Below the pieces are notes generated by a model. That model was not told the DNA's origin, did no database searches, and saw nothing but the letters and a program-made list of their open reading frames with translations. The position numbers and the translations under genes are program-made. Positions 23,301 through 36,200 of a stretch of DNA of 64,000 bases are shown one piece after another. Each line of letters opens with the position of its first letter. Position 1 is the stretch's first letter. Origin of the DNA: Tyto alba (lineage: Eukaryota; Chordata; Aves; Strigiformes; Tytonidae); contig NW_024881327.1 in the NCBI RefSeq assembly GCF_018691265.1, positions 23,987,936-24,051,935 on the forward strand. The letters run 5' to 3'.

Positions 23301-26300
23301 TATGCTTTAGAGTTAGTTTTGCTGTTTGGAGCTGTACCGAGGAACCAGCACCCGAGGGGAAAAAAAAAAACAACCTAAATTCGATGTTTTAACTGGTAGC
23401 TAGTTCACTCACAATAGTCTGCTAGATGACAAATACGGTGTTAGCCAGGCTCAGCTGTGAAGCTGTGAGTATTGTCTGCAGTACTGGAAACCTGAGGAAG
23501 CCCAAGTGGTAAAAACATGGAGCTGTTGATTTTTGCCCACAGTGCTGTGAACTGACACATAAATGGTAGTGGTGCACTTACCAACTACGGATGAAGGTAA
23601 GACCAAGTTGGCTGGTAGAAGCAGTATGTTGTTAGAAACCTCAGTAGTAACTGGGAAAGTAAATATTCCTTTAGTGGATTGTACTTCAACAGATGCAGAT
23701 CTCCTCCTAGTTGAGGTGTCACTTAGTTCAACTGTCAATTAGAATTATGATTATTGGTATTGTTAATAACACATTAGATACAAGGCTTTAATAAAATGGT
23801 AGGATAGTTTCCTACAGCTCTGTACTTATCAGTGTCATGGATTTCAGAGTATTCCTACAAGAAACCAGTGTTCCCATGGGTCATACACTTTAACAATATT
23901 GACTTTTGAGGACTTACTCACATTTTGTTGTCATGGCAAGGATTGATTTATGGTAGATGTACATCCTCATTTTGTGCAATAATTGTTTTTCAATATTAGG
24001 TTGCTTATTCCTCTTTTGCCTTTGCTACCTCTGTTTCTCCAGTGCCATTGCAGTTTGGACCCCAGAATCTAGAAGTAAGCTTCTCCTTAGGGGAGAAATA
24101 TGAAAGTTGCTTCAGGCTAAAACATCTGTTTTCAGAATACCTTCTTACAGGATCAGTGTTAGTGCTTTCATCATATAATGGATTCCAGCCATAGCTGCAG
24201 CATCACCGCTTTCTCGTGACACTGCCTGATATGTCTGTCTTGATCCACAAAACTTGTGTCAAAATAGCATATTTCATAAAATTGATTATTGAAAACCCAC
24301 ATCAACACTTTTGCACTCCTGAAATCTCGACTAATGTGTGATAAGTATGTACTAACAACAAATATAACTGTAGTAATTTTTCAGTTGCACTGGATTTAAA
24401 TTGTGTAAATTGTGTAAAAGATGTAGCTGATTGTTAACAAGCTACTTCTAAAGACAAACATGGGAAAGTACTATAGCACTATCCATATTTTATGAAAGTG
24501 TTATTCCACACTCTATACTTAATTTATTTTGCCTGATAACTCAGTGCTTTAGCAGTCCATTTAATTTAATGAAATTGAGATTCTGACAAGTGAAGTAATT
24601 CTAATTCTCAATACGAAAATGTAATTAAGAATTAAAATTAATATTTTCTTTCATAATTATCTGTGAACATTGGCTATTTAACAAAATAATCAATGGGTAT
24701 TCTGGGTTCATTGATATTTCAATTCATTGCAACACCCTTCCTTCATTATGTTTCACTTGGAAATTTCAATGGACAAGTATAAGAAGCTGAGTTACCAGGA
24801 GATGCATTTAGGTATGCTCAAAAAGAGCACTTTGTTAACATTCATCCTTGAGCAGCCATTGAAACTACTGATATTGTATGAGGAATTACAGGCATACATA
24901 CAACAGGGTAACCACTAGTGGGTAGAACCAGGAATTTTGTGTGTAACTAAGGGCAGAGGAAAACTGAAGATCGGGGTAAATATGAGTACTATAAAAAAGT
25001 GTGTGTGGGTGTGTTATTTATGAACATCTGCACACTTAGTTTTACTAATTCTGTGTTGAATTTCGCATCCATATAAATTTTTCTGAGGGGTAGGACACTT
25101 TTTTTAGTTTCTGTGCCCCACAGAATATTAACATACAGTAACTGGACATTTATATACAGAAAAAATATTTAACAGATAGTAACGTTCAGTAATAAATTTG
25201 ATACCAAATAAATTTCTATAAACAATTTCTCAAGTCTTAAAAAAGCCCCAGATGATTTCAAATATGTGATGCTTTCAAAATTTTTTTTCAGGTCTCTAAT
25301 TTTGCATTATTCTGAAGTGATAACTGCAGCAAATACCTAGACACTATTTTGCCAGACTTGTTAACAGACTTAAGGTTAAACGGTCAGCTAAGGTTAATGA
25401 AACTGCTGATTTTTGTCAGTGAAGTGGCTTCTTAACTGGTACATTTTAATGGAGACATGACTGAGTTTGATTTACTAAACAAAATAAAAGGATCCATTAT
25501 GCTCTTCTCCCCATATAATGAGCTTCTGTAAAATAAAGTAGTATGATGATTGGTACTTTTGCTGGAAAATTATTTGTTTCCTGTGGCTTTCCATAAAGGT
25601 GTGGTAAAGGAGAATTCAAGTTCTGCTTATGCTCTAAGATGTAATAAAAAAATCGTCCTTTTGGTCTTTGGACATCTTAAATTAAATAAAAAAATCACTA
25701 ACTCTTAGTCATTAGCAGTATTTATAAAATCAAATATGTTAGGATCGCAACTTTGGCTTTATGCATAAACTGGTGGTGTTAATATCAGTATTCTTGCTAT
25801 ATATTTATTTGACTCTATTGATTTATTTCCTAAAATTCTTCCAGTAATCTAAAAACCAGAATGTTTTAAAGGCTTGAAAAATACCAAACTAGCTGAAGTA
25901 TGTACAACATATAATGGAAGCATTGATCAGTTTCATTAGTAGCTGTCATGGAATTTCATCTGCGATTCTTTTACACTGAGACTTGTATGCATGGAGTAAT
26001 CAATGGACACATTGAACTCTATCTCAGTGTTCATAAGTCTTGTGCAAATTGAGGAGTAAAAATGTTTTTGGTGCGTATAATTGCAAGAGAGCTAATGAGC
26101 AGAAAGAAAAGATAGCAGGTGCCACTTTTAAAAATGGAAGTGCTAGGGAATCAATTTACTACAGACAATTGTACATTCACTCTGAACTTGTTGCTTTAAT
26201 TTCACAAATACTATAAATAACAAAAGTAGTTTCTACATCTCCCTATGGAATGTAAATAGCAACTGTTGTTTGCACACTTACTGCCTGGAACCTCAACATG

Positions 26301-29054
26301 GAGCTATGGAAAGAAAAAATACTGCTGAATAATATCCATCTCATGGCGAGTGTTCTTCTTTCTGATGTAAGCTTTATGCAAAGACTATTGATGTCTCCCA
26401 GGTTCAGAGTGAATGAAAAATATTACCATTACAGAAAGGTTGAACTACTTGCTTTGAATACTTTCTGGAATAAGCAGTAGGCAAAACAAATCTGGAAACG
26501 GAGATTTGCTTATCGATAGAAATGGCAACTTCTTTGCTGTTTTTTGTACTGCATGCATGTTTGACTCTGGTCACACAAACATAAATGACTGATTTCCACT
26601 ACTGCCTATACATGCACATGCAGGGTCCCCCATATGATTTTTATGTAGTGTTGTATTATGAATACTATTAATACAAAGAAAGTTAAATTTGATTTATTTA
26701 ACAAGCATATTATCCATGAGGGTCCTACATTATCTGTGTTGTTCAAGTTTGCACAACTATATAGGGGCTGGTGGAGGGCTGTAGAAGAAGAGAGCCTGTG
26801 GGATTCATGTCCTAAATATTGGTATGCTGCTGTTTTATTTGAGTAAATTAACAAAAATAGGTTGAGGTGAGGAGCAGTGGGTTGGAATTCTATTCTGGGA
26901 CAAGCATTGAATATCACTGTCCTGTTTTTTATCAAAAGGCTTTCCAGATTGGTTTTCTTAATGAGTTCCACCTGTACCAAAAAAAAAAAATCCATCCCAA
27001 AACAACACACACATGCCCAGCAAAACTAATCAAAAACCAACCCAAACTTTTAAAATGAATAAACAAAAACCTTTTAGTCTGTCTGTTAGATTAAGTATAA
27101 GTTATGTACTTGGTGTTCTAAAATTCAAATATTTATTGTATATAAATTGTGCTGGTGTAAGACTTTTCTCTTGATTTGACACAGGTATGTGTGTCTTTTA
27201 AAAAAACAGACCCCAAGTAATTTTTTCAATTTTCAAGGATCGTTTGTAACTATTAAGATGATGGATTTATATGAATGAACTCATGAGTATTCCAAGTATG
27301 AAGCATTCTATTGTCTACAGCATTTGAACTTGTTTGACTTTAATAGATATCAATGTAGTTTCCTTTTCTGTAGACTAGGAAGCCACTCTTCTGTGACATG
27401 TTTTCATAACCAGCTTTTATTGGAGCCTCTTTTCACACTTTCCCTTGTGTGACTATTTAAATACAGTTACACAGAGGCAGCCAATAAAGCATTCAAACAA
27501 TAGTGCATAAATCTTTGTCAGCATTCATTAGCATTTTAGAGAATGCAAAATACTTAAATTGGAATGAAGTCAGATCTTTATCTACAACCTCATTGCATTT
27601 TAGTAGTAAAGACCCGCTGCACTTTCAGTAGGCATATTAAGGATGGGTGATGGAATTCTCCTTCAGAATTTATGTCTTCCTAAGTGCATTGTGTATAATG
27701 CTTTAGCACAGGCTGGATTTTCTTTAGGCTTTCACTTCTAAACAGGCCTCTCCGTGCATACTGCTGTAATGCTTCAGAAACATCTCAATAAATATACCCT
27801 TTTTAATGGGTATACTATAAAAATGTTATCTGCTATGAAAAGCATTTCCTGCTTATAATTAATAAGGGGCAGCTAAGTTCTGGGAGTGACCAATATAATT
27901 AAACCAGACCTTCTCTTTGTATGCTTTTAACTCAATAGAGGAAAAAAAATAACTGTAGGGAGATGTAGAAAAATAGCTGTTACACAAAGTCATGGCTATG
28001 TATTTAGCATTCTTGACATATGCAAGTAAACTACATATTTAAAAAGGATGCTTTAAGAATCATATAGATTGTAAACAGACAATCTTCATCAACAGACATC
28101 TCCTGCTGTGAGGAGATGGGTAGAATAGAGATAGACAGTACTTGGAAAGCCAGCCAGCCAGCTGAACCTTAGTACAAGGAAATTGTTGAGGGAAGGAATT
28201 GATCTCTGCAACATTGTCTGAGCAAGAGTCACGAACTCAAAACTAGTGAAAAACAGAACATCTAAACTAGGCTTAGGAAAAACTTAGAAATATGAAGACC
28301 ATGTTGACTTAAGATATGATCTTTAGCAGTTAATGGGCTGAGGGAATGACTTACTTATTCTGTGCATCAAACACCAGTTTTCAAGTATTTCTTCAATGTT
28401 GTCATCTAGTAGTTATTGGAATGGAAAGAGACCAATGCTGTGATCAAGCAATTGAAATAGTAGATATTTTTCATTTAATTTTGACTTTTCTTTAACTTCT
28501 ACCAGGATTGTGAGGACTATTTGACTTGATTGCAATACTAGACTGCATAGTTACTGTTGTGTTAAAGTGAAAAATAATGCTGGGAGAGGATGGGAAGGGA
28601 AACTGAAGAAAGGGTGAACTTATGCATTATTATTTGCGTGTTACTCATAGTTACTTAAAAAAAAAAAAAACAAAAACAAATAACAAAGCAGAGCAGTAGG
28701 AAGAGTGAATGGTAGGAGGAATGTAAATGCAAAACAAAAAAGGAACAACAGATATCTATACAATTATATCGAAAGTGGCAGTGAGAACACTGAACACTGG
28801 TTAGATTAAAGATCTTTCTCGGTTTTGTTGTGCTAAACATGAAATAGAATTTTTCATTGCTGATACTGTGTACTCATCAATTCTACATTCCATCTGCAGT
28901 GTAATTCCACTAAAAAGGAGCCCAGTTACCACTTGTGTGTTTGCTTTTATCTCTATTTGGTGGTAAGTGGAAATCAGAGCTTTGACATGTTCCATATATA
29001 ACACTGAATAGAAAGCTTCAAAATGCAAATCCAATCATAGCACATTAAAAACAA

Positions 29055-29055
<1 letters not shown>
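20315..29055. other. 8.7-kb non-coding stretch, no gene recognised
   Basis: Unique AT-rich DNA with no transposon I can name. The longest open frames are 134 codons (minus, 26606-27010) and 124 codons (minus, 22446-22820). Both are low-complexity, without domain signature, and overlap shorter frames on the other strand. An A12 run at 26979-26990 opens an A/C-rich stretch to about 27047. A GTGTGTGTGG tract lies near 25001, and an A-rich tract with AAAAACAAAT-type units at about 28657-28690. Confidence 0.6.

Positions 29056-29085
<30 letters not shown>
29056..29085. repeat. A30 homopolymer
   Basis: Thirty consecutive A residues, the longest homopolymer in the window, preceded by AAAAACAAC. I found no processed pseudogene or SINE body on its 5' side that would make it a retroposon tail. 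Length is likely variable between individuals and prone to assembly error. Confidence 0.9.
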
Positions 29086-29087
<2 letters not shown>

Positions 29088-29223
29088 TCAACCACAAAAA
29101 AACCCTGAAGAACTTGAAGGATTTTTGAGAGGTGAATGAGACTGGTGAAAGCTTGTCAGAAGATGAAAGAAAGTGCATCCTGGGCACTTAAACTAAAAAT
29201 AGAAAACAGGAGCTAGATGAAAA

Positions 29224-29290
29224 TGTTTTGGTTTTTGGCTTGTGTTTTTGGTGGTGTTCTTGTTTTGTTTTTTGTTTTTTTTTTTTTTTT
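29224..29290 (+). repeat. T/G-rich tract ending in a long T run
   Basis: From 29224 to 29290 all bases are T or G except C at 29239 and 29259. It ends in an unbroken T run up to 29290. With the A30 run at 29056-29085 it forms a loose inverted A/T pair about 140 bases apart. Confidence 0.85.
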
Positions 29291-30348
29291 ATTTTGGAAC
29301 ACCAGTGGCCTTACATGTACTGGTCTCCCTTGGTATGAATAGAACTAACTTCTGGAAGAGGTGCCAAGGGAGCCTTACCTCCCTTTAGTAGATCCAGACA
29401 AGTAGCAGCTTCTCCATCCCGTAATATTTTTGCAGCTCTGTAAACCTTCAGTTTTGTTCCCATGTGAAGACCTTTGAATTTATTATATGTAAGACACCTT
29501 AGACTACTTTTTGGTTCATGTGTTGGTGACAATAGACACACATCCAAGACAGAAGTAAGAAAAAAAAAAATTACTTGTTATTTTATTGCAGTCAAGGACT
29601 TTGACTCAGTCTCCCATATGCTGTATAAGTTTTACAATAATAGGCAATCTTTACTGAATGATTTTGTGGAATTTGGTCACTGTAGAAGAGCAAAGACAGG
29701 TGTGTTCCGTATTACTTGTACATTAACAAGGGATGGAGGTGATATGGGATAATTTAGGCACAAATATGATTCTTCCATGATTCCCATAAGTCTAGACCAA
29801 ATGGCTACAGAAGGACATGAGTGAGTAGAAATCTATTATGAAAAGAAGAAATCTTCTCCAGCAGGATCTTCACTGGACATGGTGCATTTTCCTGGAAAAC
29901 CTTTAGAATGATGAATAACTACTCCCTAAGATTTTTCTACAGATTTGCTAACAAACTCATGACAGAGAATGTGACACTCATGTCCATGACTGTCTCTAAG
30001 TCCACTGGAGGACTGGCGTAATGACCCAGTCTAAGACATTGTCTTTTCTCGTCTCCAGTCATTATTTTTTGCTTCATTTAACATCTGTTACTGGAGAGTT
30101 CAACTAGATAGTAAAGATGTATGAATAGAGTTTAAAGAACAGACAATTAATACTTAATCAAAGGAATATTCAGTAAAAGAGGTAAAATATGCGAAATAAT
30201 CAAACTACTGAAAGATAAATAGGTCTATCAGGATCCAAAATATTTGCACACCTGAATTTTTCTATGTTCTGAATGAAGTTGACACAAATGTTCTTTTGAG
30301 CTTCAGAAAATTTAAGAACTTTTTAATGCTATAGGATTATAGCACTAT
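29291..30348. other. Non-coding stretch, no gene recognised
   Basis: About 1 kb. Open frames at 29311-29547 (minus) and 29474-29752 (plus) overlap each other and match nothing recognisable. No element was seen. Confidence 0.6.
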
Positions 30349-30427
30349 ATATAGATTATATTTCACCTATTTTAATTAATATAATTTTTGATTAATATAG
30401 ATTATATTTCACCTATTTTAGGTGAAA
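30349..30427. repeat. 26-bp direct repeat (46-bp spacing) ending in a hairpin
   Basis: The 26 bases at 30349-30374 (ATATAGATTATATTTCACCT, then ATTTTA) recur exactly at 30395-30420. The second copy is followed by GGTGAAA, so TTTCACC (30407-30413), a 7-base loop (30414-30420) and GGTGAAA (30421-30427) form a perfect 7-bp stem. This looks like a local tandem duplication of about 46 bp with the intervening 20 bases AT-rich. No known element was recognised. Confidence 0.9.
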
Positions 30428-33267
30428 CAATCAAGGTGGTTCAACAGGCATGGTCAACAAAACTTTTTGTTTGTTAAAGATTTATTTGAGCCTTGTCATC
30501 ACATATGTTAATAATTGTGAGCCTATTTTTCCTCTTGGGTGCAAAAGGCAGTATGAAAAATTCGTTTAAAATTGAATGAATGTATATTCTGTCATGTTTT
30601 GGCCACCGTGTCACTGTAAAAATATAATTGCTTTCTGTATCTATTATTTTGTAAGTTAGTATAATTTTACAAATTGTATATTATTTAAAAATATTATTTG
30701 TGCTTTCTGAGCATATTGTGATCTTGTCCAAAAACATCTGGAAATTGACTTAGCAATTGGAGGTCACTGTGTTGGCTTGCTACCTTCATACTACCCTGCC
30801 TGCCTGACCGTAGGAAGCTCATGAGAACACTGTTCACATACTGCAAACAACTGTGTACTGAAGCACACATAGGTATGTGATGTAAATGTGTGGAAAATAT
30901 GTTAACTGGAAAATTTATGCAATTACCATTTCACAAGCTTTTCGGCAAAGCATAGATTTTGGTTTAAGTAATGCATTTTCTTTTGGAGATTAATGTTCTG
31001 ACAGTCCTTGTTTAGTACTCTTACTGCCACATTGATGAAGTATTTCAAAGCAAAAATTGTTGACCGGATTTCTGGAAATGAAGACTTTTTGTCATATGAC
31101 CCAGCTGGGAGATGCTGAAATCATCAAGTTGATGGCAAATGAATATGAAAAGCTGTTGACTTATAAGTAAAATACTAACAGAACCCTTCATCCCTCTGCT
31201 GAGGCAGCTGTGCTAGGTCAGGGAATGTCCATTTCTAGTGCTGAGAGGCTGAGGGATGACTTGGCTGATGGATGACTTTAACTAAGTGCACAAGAAAATT
31301 GCTTGCTGATGTTAATGGACCCAATTCTGCTGCTTTTGAAGCTGTGTAGATTTTTGGACCTGTTTTCTTATTGTGTCCTGGTCTCAGAGCACTTACAACA
31401 AATGTTCTCCTTTCTGTGTCCTTGTTTTTAACAATCCAAAGACATGTATAATTTCTACTTGAGGAACTCAATATCTAAGAACGTTTCTAGTGTAAGTCAA
31501 AACATACAATGACTGAGTTGTTTGATGCTCACTGGTCATTGTGATGGTACAAGACGAAATTGTTTACTTAGAATGTAGAAGTCCACGAGGGACAATTATT
31601 TATTGTCTCTGTGTCTCTTGTCTATAAATTCCCAATGTATTTAATATATTGAAGATAAATAAGACCAAGAATAAGATACTGCAGTGTACAAAACCAATTA
31701 TAAAACAATGCCACTCATTATAAAACAGGTTTTATTGCACGAAGTTCAACAGCATCTCAACAGTATTTAAATAGTTGCTAATTGAGATAAATATGGAAGT
31801 AATATGCTTAGGTTCTGCAAACAGATAAGCAGCTGGTGAAAATGCTGAAGCTTTTTTTTTTCTTTCTTGAAATAGCATATTTTCACCTGAAGTCAGAACA
31901 TAAGACAAATCACTCCATTTTGCTTGTAATTCCACACTGAATCACTGCATGACCTTTGAGTTGATCACTCAGTCTCATTTCTCCTAGCCTATAAGACAAA
32001 ATAGCATTCCTGTGAAGTCCTCCAGGAAAATGTTTTAGTAACAGTCTTCAGTTTGTTTCCATACATTTGAGACAGTGGTTTGACAGCTCAGAATGTGACT
32101 TTGGGGTGTTTCTGCATATGAAGCCAAGCTTCCATGAAATGCTGATGCTATAAGGAACTTAAATGAGCCAACAGCTTTTGCCCCACTATGCCTAGAATGC
32201 AACAGGTATTTTCTGAGTGGCAAATAGAACTGGAAGCATACCGTATTATTTCAGGACAGTTTGTTGGCTTAGTAGCATATTCTGTCTGAGTATTTCGATA
32301 TCACTTGAAGTCTTCTTCCTGTGCTGCTGGGGAACATGTCATACAAGGCAAGCTAAATTGGGAGGAGCTGCCATATAAAGATCCAGTTGCCACATATGAT
32401 TGAATTCACAGCTGCATGTAACTTACCAAAACAGAGCTCCTTAACACATTATTCAGAGGCAGATGTTGCTGGGCACATGCAAATAGAAATGAGTACTGCA
32501 AGTGGCTGTAAATCAGCAAGTTAATCTTAAAAATGGCTCAGATTTATTATCTGAATAGTTCTGATGTACGTATAATGTCATCCAGAAATTTCTCAGTGGA
32601 TATTCTTGAATCAGCATACCTATGCAAAATGATTTCAACCTTGACTGTTGATTAGCTGATCTTGTTTATTTTTCTTTTTTTTTTATTTCTCTGACAGAAA
32701 AAATAGAATATGTTTCTTTCAGAAAGCCTTGGTGCCTCCTAAAATTATCTGATGGTGAGCATAATTATGTAATCTTATTTAGAGGAGCAAAAGAAAAGCC
32801 ATTCTGATAGTATGAATGCCAACAACAAACCACTTCAGGAGTTATTGATGACACTTGCTGTAAGGAAAGCATCATGTGAGTGTAATCGAATCCTTTAGTG
32901 TGAGTGTAGACACTATCTTTACTATAAAGAAGTATACAGAACATCATATTTCTATGTCAGCTTCCTGAAAATAAATGATAAATCATCCTCTTGAGATTCA
33001 TGGTTTCTTAGATGGAGTAGTATGCTTTCATGCATGAGGTGTTCTTAATATAGGCTAGCACCTTGGAAGACAGAGAACTCTGACCCACCAGCATTTTTCA
33101 CTGTTCTTGTCTGATCTAGTTATGGATCTGCACATCAGCCATGTTAGCCAAATATTTACTGGTCTTTCTCTTAAGGTCAAAAGTCTGTGCACTCTGTTAC
33201 CAATATCAGTGTTCTGGTGTGGGTAACGAAGTAAATCTTAACATGGTAAAGACTCTTTTCTGTGCTA
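30428..33267. other. Non-coding stretch, nothing recognised
   Basis: Unique AT-rich sequence. Short open frames at 31235-31471, 31732-31935 and 32035-32223 (all minus) have no domain signature. A TTTTTTTTTTCTTT stretch lies near 31851. Confidence 0.6.
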
Positions 33268-33298
33268 CCCTCCTCCCCCCCTCATTGTTCTCCCCCCC
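33268..33298 (-). repeat. C-run cluster (G-rich on the minus strand)
   Basis: CCC, CC, C7 (33275-33281) and C7 (33292-33298), separated by single T residues and one 10-base spacer. The complementary strand has enough G runs to fold as a G-quadruplex if one long loop is allowed. It may be only a degraded simple repeat. Confidence 0.6.
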
Positions 33299-36200
33299 AA
33301 AATAACACAGGCAAGCTAACAGCAGCGCGCTCCCACATTGTAGGAGTGGCTCTGGCAAAAGCTTGAGAGTATGAACGGCTTCTGAGCACCACTATTCTTG
33401 ACGCTAAGTGAAATTAGAGGTTGGTTTGCAGCCAGAGTAAACTGATGTAGATGTGTTGACAGAGCTGGAAAGGAAAGCAAGGTGCAGTAAAATGTCTGAT
33501 GCTGTGAAAGCCCTTAAGATTTCTTTTCACGCACTGAAGCAGGACATGTGATGTGTTGTCCTTAGACTGGAAAAATAAAAAGGACTCCTGGCTGCATTAG
33601 TACTCATTCTGTCTGAGTTCCCTCTTATTAATTATGAGAAGAAGCAATTCTACTGTTTTACAGTACTTTTGCAATGGTTTTCTAATATGGCTCACATCAA
33701 GGACTGTGGTACAAGAGTACTACACTAAAAGGGAAGGGCTAAATATGAAGGTAGTGATCTTAATTGCGAAAGGCTAATTCACAGTAGTGATTTGAAAGTT
33801 AATGGCTCCTTAATATTTGTACTTGAAGCACTGCATATAAACAGGTAGTATAGGTATGGGAAAGAGGAAGAGGAAAATTATTTAACCACTAAAGGGGAAC
33901 AATTATTTTTCAAGGCAGAATGTGCACAGGAGTTCTGGTAAGAAAATAAATTCTGTAATAAAGAGAATTTGTAAAATAGCTTATCTGCAGGTAAGAAAAT
34001 TATTTTTAAAAAATGGTGAAATGATCATATGCTAACCATAGCATTTATTAATGTAATGCATAAAACTATAATGTAACTCTAGCAGAGAATACTGCAGGGT
34101 TGAGACGTGGGGAATGTCATTATGTTATCACAGGATCAGAAACATTTTACAGCCTAGTAACAAACTCAGTAGTTTTCTGTATGATTTGTTAGGTTTTAAG
34201 ACTCATATTTGAACTGAGGCTCAACTTTTAATAAAATAAGGCACTCAAGCTGTCAAGTGTCTGTGATATAGAATCGCTTTTTGTAAACAACATGGAAATA
34301 CACAAACATTTCCAGCAATCATCTGAGCCAAAGACTGCATCAGATTTATCCCTTTCTGTGTTCAAACTTGAAAGAATTGGACCTCCTGTAACATGTCTTT
34401 TTTGAGAAAGGCTTATTTTGAAGCTCTCTGCCAGAGCAATTCTCTGGTGCAGCTCTCTGTCTTGGGCTTGGAGACAAGTTCTGTCTTCAACAATCAGCGC
34501 AGAATGAAAGACAGCATCTGGGATCAGTCAAATATCATTAATGGTTGTCTAAACATGTTCGCCTGGAGAGGAGAAATCTGATGAACTAAATCTCAAAGAA
34601 ACTTGTGAATGTTAGCTTGGAGCAGGTTGTTTGGAGATTGATGTTAATCAATGCATGTAGCTGCTGATGAAAGCTGACCTCGGGTGGACTCCTTTGCTCT
34701 GATGAGTAGTACAATGATCAGGATTTGCTACCACTGCTGGCTGATCTTGGGGAGGCAGGGGAAAATGGGCTGTAAATAGAGAACTTTTTTTTAGTACATC
34801 TGAGGCCAGGCTGGGAGGGAGGCCTACTAATAGCTTTAACTTAAATGCTACTTGATCTAAACATATGTTTATCTCTTGGGCATTTAGCAGCTACTCAATA
34901 GCTATTTGTCAGAGACTTTGAATAGTATTAGTTTTTTTCACTTTCTTCATGCTGTACTCTATCACTAATTTGTAATCTCATAAAATAATTTCACAACTCA
35001 AGATATGTATTAATTTGCTAAATAGACAAGGAGAAGTCAAACACATTTTTATTTGAAAAATAGTCAAGAGTCTGTTGTAGAAAACAACTTTTCAGAAGCT
35101 TGAAAACTTACAGTTCTTACATAGTGAGATTCTTAGAATTTTCAAACCTGTAACTTTTGATCTTTGTAACAAATAAAAAGTAAATATATTTGCATTTGGC
35201 AATAAATAAAATGAAAATGAATCAAATGAGTGACATGAGGTCAGCAACTGCCAGGCTAGGTTGCCTCACAGCTACAACTTTGTTAATCAACCGGTTGGTT
35301 ATAAGCAATGTTTCCTTGAAGGAATATGGGGCAATTAATTGCTGCCTTGCTTTGAATTCCCTGTCTTCCTGCCTAAAACCATTATACTATTCAGTTTTAT
35401 GACAGAAAAAAACTTCAAAGTCCTGCTGCTAATGGAAGGGAGAAGGGAGCAAGGGGGAATTGTGGTTTAAAGTGTTTTATGGCTGTGAAATGACAGACTA
35501 TGTCTGGGGTGAGAGTGGCAAGGAGCAACGGGTGTGTGTAGAGTCCTTCTGGTATGAGTCAGAGTGCCCTCACGGGCATGTGAGTGTGAACTCTGCAATA
35601 TTTCAGAAATTTCTGCATGTCTATACTTTGAAAAGTGATATCTTACACTAGCTCCAGAGATTCTTTAAACAGTGTATTGTTAAACTCTACTGCATGTGCG
35701 TAATTTTGATGCTACTGCATTTAAAGATCTACTTTATCATTATCCAAACCTTGTGCATAAGTATTCAAAGTAATCAAAGGTGGGTGTTAAAAACAAAACC
35801 GTTCTCATTTCACCATTCTTTGTTTTGCATTTCCTTTAAGTTTATAGAAAAATAACCCCAGGAAGATGGGGGAAATTACAAACTGGGCTTTAAATACTTG
35901 TGTTTGCTAAAGAGAAGTGCTGGAATTACGTTTGTCCTCTATCTCTGAAAATATAGCCATTTTCTCCTATGGGAGAATAAGCAAAAGTATTCATTCTTAC
36001 TTATTAGTGTTTGATAAAATGCTAATGTGATTCCTACAGTTTTAATACAAAAAAAAATACACTTTCACCCCACTCTTAAATAAAGTCAAATACCATTACC
36101 ATTATAACAAGGAAATAAAACTAGTGCACTGTGCTAAGAAAGACACATAACTTCACCTTTCCTTTTTAAAAGCTGGCTTCTCATGTAATGTAGGAGGGAG

